Shown one piece after another: positions 6,007-6,310 of a stretch of DNA of 6,310 nt. Below the pieces are notes generated by a model. The model searched no databases and had not been told where the DNA came from. It was given only the letters and a program-made list of their open reading frames with translations. The first letter of the stretch is position 1; the number at the start of each line of letters is the position of its first letter. The DNA comes from Deltaproteobacteria bacterium (lineage in GTDB: Bacteria; Desulfobacterota_B; Binatia; UBA9968): the NCBI GenBank assembly GCA_022545745.1, contig JACZQL010000086.1, forward strand, positions 1 to 6,310, in the 5' to 3' direction. The position numbers and the translations under genes are program-made.

Positions 6007-6240
6007 TCAATATGTGAAAGGCCAGCCTTTCCAATAGTTCCGAGCCCGGACCCAGAGGCCGAATAACCCCAGGGGCTCGAATACCAAAAAGACCACGATG
6101 AATATCCCAAAGAGAATGGTGCTGAAGGCGGACTCGTCGAAACTTCCTGCGCCGGTCGCAGCCACAAATGGCAGCCAACCCTGCTGTGTCAGGTATGACA
6201 CCAATTCGGGCAGGGCCACCACAAAGATCGCACCTATCTC
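6007..6240 (-). CDS. livM: LivM-type branched-chain amino acid ABC permease, C-terminal fragment
   Basis: About 77 C-terminal residues of an inner-membrane permease of the hydrophobic amino acid transporter (HAAT) family. GAIFVVALPELV begins the readable part; a loop follows, then a helix (STILFGIFIVVFLVFEPLGLF, split as an SxxLFG start and a FEPLGLFGLWVR end) and the terminal RNYWKGWPFTY, a common LivM ending in actinobacteria. The stop TGA is at 6007-6009. The substrate-binding lipoprotein starts 81 bases downstream on the same strand, consistent with a transporter operon. Upstream of about 6240 the frame runs into a poly-G tract on this strand with no permease-like residues, so the rest of the gene is lost there. 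Confidence 0.8.
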   Translation of the reverse strand, partial: EIGAIFVVALPELVSYLTQQGWLPFVAATGAGSFDESAFSTILFGIFIVVFLVFEPLGLFGLWVRARNYWKGWPFTY

Positions 6241-6310
6241 CTCTCCCCCTCCCCCCCCCCTCCCCCCCCCCCCCATCATCGCGATGTCGGCGCACCAGCC
6301 CCCCCCCCCC
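6241..6310. repeat. C-rich low-complexity end, probable artefact
   Basis: Runs of 10, 13 and 12 C bases separated by short mixed sequence fill the last 70 bases. They replace the expected coding sequence of the permease, in which a glycine-only stretch would be implausible. On the minus strand they are poly-G, the typical no-signal output of two-colour sequencers, though GC-rich amplification error would look similar. I see no gene or regulatory site here. Confidence 0.75.

Noticed and set aside
5644..6066. Plus-strand open frame with many Cys and Arg residues
   Set aside because: It is antisense to the lipoprotein signal peptide and Thr/Ala linker and runs into the LivM fragment; no support as a gene.

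Overview
The window looks like a short environmental (metagenome or single-cell type) bacterial contig. It has one intact core, about 200 to 5210, flanked by pieces that probably come from other genomes. Reading left to right there are four blocks. (1) Positions 1 to about 165 hold a plus-strand fragment of a secreted beta-propeller type repeat protein carrying the motif WGSGPNDVFVVG. (2) About 190 to 2482, minus strand, is a paraquat-inducible (Pqi) envelope-transport operon: two single-domain PqiA membrane proteins followed by a PqiB MCE protein cut off in its third MCE domain. (3) 2660 to 5207, minus strand, is a complete three-gene operon: a large DUF1538-type membrane protein followed by two different small PII-like proteins. 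(4) About 5230 to 6240, minus strand, is the C-terminus of a LivM-type ABC permease followed by a truncated substrate-binding lipoprotein. The last 70 bases are C-rich low-complexity sequence that looks like a sequencing or assembly artefact.

The core suggests a Gram-negative (diderm) bacterium, because Pqi/MCE systems span the periplasm. The precise lineage cannot be read from the sequence. The right-hand fragment looks actinobacterial (Acidimicrobiia-like: Thr/Ala-rich linker after the lipobox, and the LivM ending RNYWKGWPFTY). The left-hand fragment resembles repeats common in Myxococcota and other deltaproteobacterial groups. Both outer boundaries fall inside genes, which is why I read them as chimeric joins rather than biology.

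In the core, translational coupling is strong. DUF1538/PII-like 1, pqiA-1/pqiA-2 and pqiA-2/pqiB all overlap by ATGA, and the second PII-like gene follows the first after 14 bases. The DUF1538 and PII-like set resembles known membrane transporter plus PII pairs (AmtB-GlnK, SbtA-SbtB). It is the best candidate here for a little-described system: a PII-regulated transporter of unknown substrate with two non-identical PII-like partners.

The 177-base gap between the second PII-like gene and pqiA-1 holds an 18-base perfect inverted repeat (2489-2506 and 2607-2624). Its pqiA-proximal arm also takes part in a second, shorter hairpin that contains the pqiA-1 start codon. The two pairings are mutually exclusive, so this could be a transcript-origin-dependent translation switch or, at DNA level, a multi-site operator.
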